Assembly (NCBI GenBank): GCA_013362835.1
Contig: JABFVJ010000176.1
Span: forward strand, 1 to 8,524
DNA: 8,524 nucleotides
Direction: 5' to 3'
Source of the DNA: Nonomuraea sp.
GTDB lineage: Bacteria > Actinomycetota > Actinomycetes > Streptosporangiales > Streptosporangiaceae
Below, piece after piece: positions 6,975-8,524 of the stretch (positions are counted from its first letter, which is position 1; every line of letters begins with the position of its first letter). The translations under genes were made by a program, and so were the position numbers. The notes under the pieces were generated by a model, which worked only from the letters and a program-made list of their open reading frames with translations, searched no databases and was not told the origin of the DNA.

Positions 6975-8205
6975 ACTTGGCCAGCACCCGCCCGTCGTCG
7001 GCGATGGCCGGGAAGGCGCCGGTGTCGACGATGCCGTGCTGCTGGTACAGCGCCTCGATCAGGGCGTGCGCCTGCGGCTCCAGCTTCCACAGGGCACGAT
7101 ACTCGCGCGCCGTGCCCAGCGGGACGCCGACCTCCTGGGCGATGTCCACCGTACGCGGGACGATGCCCTTGGCGATCTTCCGGTCCCAGTACTCGCGGGC
7201 GGCCCTGATCTGGGCGGCGCGCTGGGCGGTGTCGACGACCTGCGGGGTGGCGTCGAGCACGACGTCCTCGTCCTCGTCCTCGACGAGCTCCACCAGCGCG
7301 GGCGGCAGCGCCGGGCGGGCGGGCACGGGGTGGTGGTCGGCCTCGGGCTCCCACGGCACGCGCGGGTCGGCGTCGATGAGCGCGGTCGTGTTGTACAGGG
7401 CGGCGATCTGGGCGAGCAGCGCCTCCTGCCGGGACTGGTCGACGGCCAGGCCGGTGTGCTCGACGGCCTGGTCCATGGCCTTGTCGAGCTTGGCCAGCGC
7501 GGCGCGCATCTTGCGCTCGGACGCGCCGCCGTCGCGCAGCGCCTTGGCCCGCTTGGCGGCCAGGGCGACGCGGGTGAGCCTGCGGTGGGCGTCGACCTCG
7601 GAGGCGGTACGGTCGCTGACCTCGGCGATGCCGAGGCGTACCAGCAGGCGTTCGGGGGTCAGGCGCCAGTTGATCCGGCCGGTGCCGCGGATGCGGTGGC
7701 GTTCGATGGCCATGCCGCGTTCCCACAGCCAGGCGGCGACCAGCGGGGCGGCGAGGCGGAAGACGGCCTCGGGCAGGCTGCGCGCGTCCATGCTGGACAG
7801 GACGGCGGTCAGGCAGGTCAGCGCCCACACCGCGATGCCGTCGATGCCGGCCGAGAAGTTCTCGCGCATGTTGCGGCGGGCGCGTACGGCCGAGGTGATG
7901 ATCGCGACCTCGATGAAGGCGAACAGCAGCAGCCGGAGCGGTCCATCGAGGCCCAGCACGTCGCCCGAGAAGCGCCACATGCCCTGCGCGGACACGCCGG
8001 TCGCGATGGAGGCGGCGACGATGGTGAGCACGTCCTCGATGGGACGCGGGGCGACGTAACGGGCGAACAGCCAGACGCTTGCCCGCCAGGCGATCCTGAG
8101 CACCAAGAACGCCAGCACGAGCCCGGCCAGGCCCAGCAGGGCGATGACGGCGGTGGCGAACGGCTTCTCGGCGACGAAGGCTGCTATTTCCTCAAATGTC
8201 GGCAT
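6973..8205 (-). CDS. Multi-spanning membrane protein with C-terminal helix-turn-helix-like segment (DUF2637-like)
   Basis: 410 residues. The N-terminal half is membrane-embedded, with hydrophobic stretches near 16-36, 56-74, 89-106, 121-139 and 146-161, so about five spans. It includes FAFIEVAIITSAVRARR (95-111) and GIDGIAVWALTCLTAVLSSMDARS (120-143), which recall the DUF2637 family of actinomycete chromosomes and integrative elements. Then come a charged helical region (about 183-275; VDAHRRLTRVALAAKRAKALRD), a Pro- and acid-rich linker (about 285-320, with EDEDED) and a C-terminal block (about 328-390) whose VPRTVDIAQEVGVPLGTAREYRALW looks like a helix-turn-helix. The protein may therefore be membrane-anchored with a cytoplasmic DNA-binding tail. 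There is no Walker A motif or other catalytic signature. The ATG at 8205 has only a weak GGAT upstream. A GATAGT placed 5 nt before the ATG might be a -10 for a leaderless message, but this is weak. It heads a two-gene operon with DUF2786 13 nt downstream. Family assignment is by recall of motif pattern. Confidence 0.75.
   Translation of the reverse strand: MPTFEEIAAFVAEKPFATAVIALLGLAGLVLAFLVLRIAWRASVWLFARYVAPRPIEDVLTIVAASIATGVSAQGMWRFSGDVLGLDGPLRLLLFAFIEVAIITSAVRARRNMRENFSAGIDGIAVWALTCLTAVLSSMDARSLPEAVFRLAAPLVAAWLWERGMAIERHRIRGTGRINWRLTPERLLVRLGIAEVSDRTASEVDAHRRLTRVALAAKRAKALRDGGASERKMRAALAKLDKAMDQAVEHTGLAVDQSRQEALLAQIAALYNTTALIDADPRVPWEPEADHHPVPARPALPPALVELVEDEDEDVVLDATPQVVDTAQRAAQIRAAREYWDRKIAKGIVPRTVDIAQEVGVPLGTAREYRALWKLEPQAHALIEALYQQHGIVDTGAFPAIADDGRVLAK
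7264..7281 (-). repeat. Three tandem GTCCTC hexamers coding for EDEDED
   Basis: Perfect copies at 7264-7269, 7270-7275 and 7276-7281. Read on the minus strand they encode Glu-Asp three times, in the acidic linker between the membrane half and the helix-turn-helix-like tail of the protein. Changes in copy number would stay in frame. Confidence 0.8.
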
Positions 8206-8400
8206 CAGTCACTATCCGCGAGGCTCAACTCCAGCTTGTCTACCCGCGAGATCATCGCAGACTGTCAGCCCCTTGTACGCCAAACGCCACCGATTTCCCC
8301 TGTCTCCCACCGGTTCCTGTGGCACACGCCGTAACGGAAGGGGGTTGTGGCTGGTTCGCGGCACCGGGAGCGGCGCACAATGAGGCGGAAGGAGGGGATT
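8206..8400. promoter_or_regulatory. Divergent intergenic region between the membrane-protein gene and the gene at 8401
   Basis: 195 bp without a convincing gene, less GC-rich than its surroundings. It must hold promoters in both directions, but no -35/-10 pair stands out; CTGACA and TAGACA on the minus strand (about 8266-8261 and 8242-8237) are only weak -35 candidates. Small elements seen: a dyad GCGA-GATCA-TCGC (8246-8258) flanked by GTCT (8238-8241) and AGAC (8259-8262); a direct repeat CCACCG at 8287-8292 and 8308-8313, 21 bp apart; and TGTGGCACA (8318-8326), an odd-centre palindrome. Any of these could be operators; none is recognised. Confidence 0.45.
8389..8395 (+). promoter_or_regulatory. 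Ribosome binding site of the gene at 8401
   Basis: AAGGAGG, a full Shine-Dalgarno match, 5 nt (GGATT) before the GTG at 8401. This is the main reason for calling the start of a gene that is cut by the window edge. Confidence 0.75.
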
Positions 8401-8524
8401 GTGAGCAAACGATCTCGCCGCCGCCGCGCGCTGACCAGCGGTGCTCCGGCCCCGAAACCGGGCTACGGCCCCGGTGAGCCGCACGGCCCCGACGACTCGG
8501 GCGATCCCCCGAAGGGCGAGGACG
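8401..8524 (+). CDS. Start of an unidentified gene, cut by right edge
   Basis: 41 codons are visible from the GTG at 8401. The protein begins VSKRSRRRRALTSGAPAP, a strongly basic stretch with six Arg/Lys in the first nine residues, and continues with a Gly/Pro/Asp-rich run (KPGYGPGEPHGPDDSGDPPK). It looks like a disordered, charged N-terminus and not a signal peptide, since no hydrophobic core follows. The strong AAGGAGG ribosome binding site supports it. It is divergent from the membrane-protein/DUF2786 operon, with 195 bp between the start codons. The family cannot be assigned from this part. Confidence 0.65.
   Translation, partial: MSKRSRRRRALTSGAPAPKPGYGPGEPHGPDDSGDPPKGED

Noticed and set aside
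6562..8334. 590-codon open frame on the plus strand opposite the membrane/DUF2786 operon
   Set aside because: Low-complexity Gly/Gln/Asp/Arg composition, no ribosome binding site or motif, and it would run across two better-supported genes and their junction.
8206..8400. tRNA gene or attachment site in the right-hand intergenic region
   Set aside because: No cloverleaf arms, T-loop consensus or CCA-type end could be found, and no integrase lies nearby in the window.
8212..8484. 90-codon minus-strand frame upstream of the membrane-protein gene
   Set aside because: No ribosome binding site or domain, Arg-rich composition, and it overlaps the better-supported plus-strand gene at 8401.

Overview
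The window is about 8.5 kb of very GC-rich DNA. It has dense gene packing, GTG and TTG starts as well as ATG, and strong GC bias at third codon positions, which points to an actinomycete. The presence of an F420-type luciferase-like oxidoreductase, and of a membrane/helix-turn-helix gene paired with a DUF2786 gene, fits Streptosporangiales or Streptomyces-like organisms. That placement is an inference; nothing here fixes the genus.

Layout. (1) Positions 1-914 (+) hold the C-terminal part of a class A FAD-dependent monooxygenase that enters from the left edge. (2) It converges, 15 bp apart, on a minus-strand run read right to left: an F420-type LLM-class oxidoreductase (4494-3592), a signal-less GH25 muramidase (3564-2959) and threonyl-tRNA synthetase thrS (2894-930). 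The gaps of 27 and 64 nt allow co-transcription, although a hairpin before thrS could give it separate control. (3) A 100-bp divergent intergenic region separates this run from pgm (4595-6226, +), phosphoglucomutase. (4) pgm converges on a second minus-strand operon across a strong hairpin. This operon is a multi-spanning membrane protein with a C-terminal helix-turn-helix-like segment (8205-6973) followed 13 nt later by a DUF2786 protein (6959-6264, TTG start). (5) A 195-bp, comparatively AT-richer divergent region leads to the start of another gene at 8401 (+), which runs off the right edge.

How it fits together. thrS (tRNA charging) and pgm (glucose-1-P/glucose-6-P interconversion for glycogen, trehalose and cell-wall sugars) are housekeeping genes. 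The LLM oxidoreductase, the muramidase and the monooxygenase look like accessory genes placed around them. The least explained part is the 6264-8205 operon. Its membrane protein resembles the DUF2637-type proteins of actinomycete integrative or conjugative elements, and its partner has a phage/element-associated DUF2786 domain. No integrase, relaxase, FtsK/TraB-like translocase or attachment site is visible in the window, so membership of a mobile element remains a hypothesis.

Both convergent junctions carry dyads that can serve as two-way terminators: 911-933, built over both stop codons, and 6240-6263. No tRNA, rRNA, CRISPR array, insertion sequence or transposase was found.
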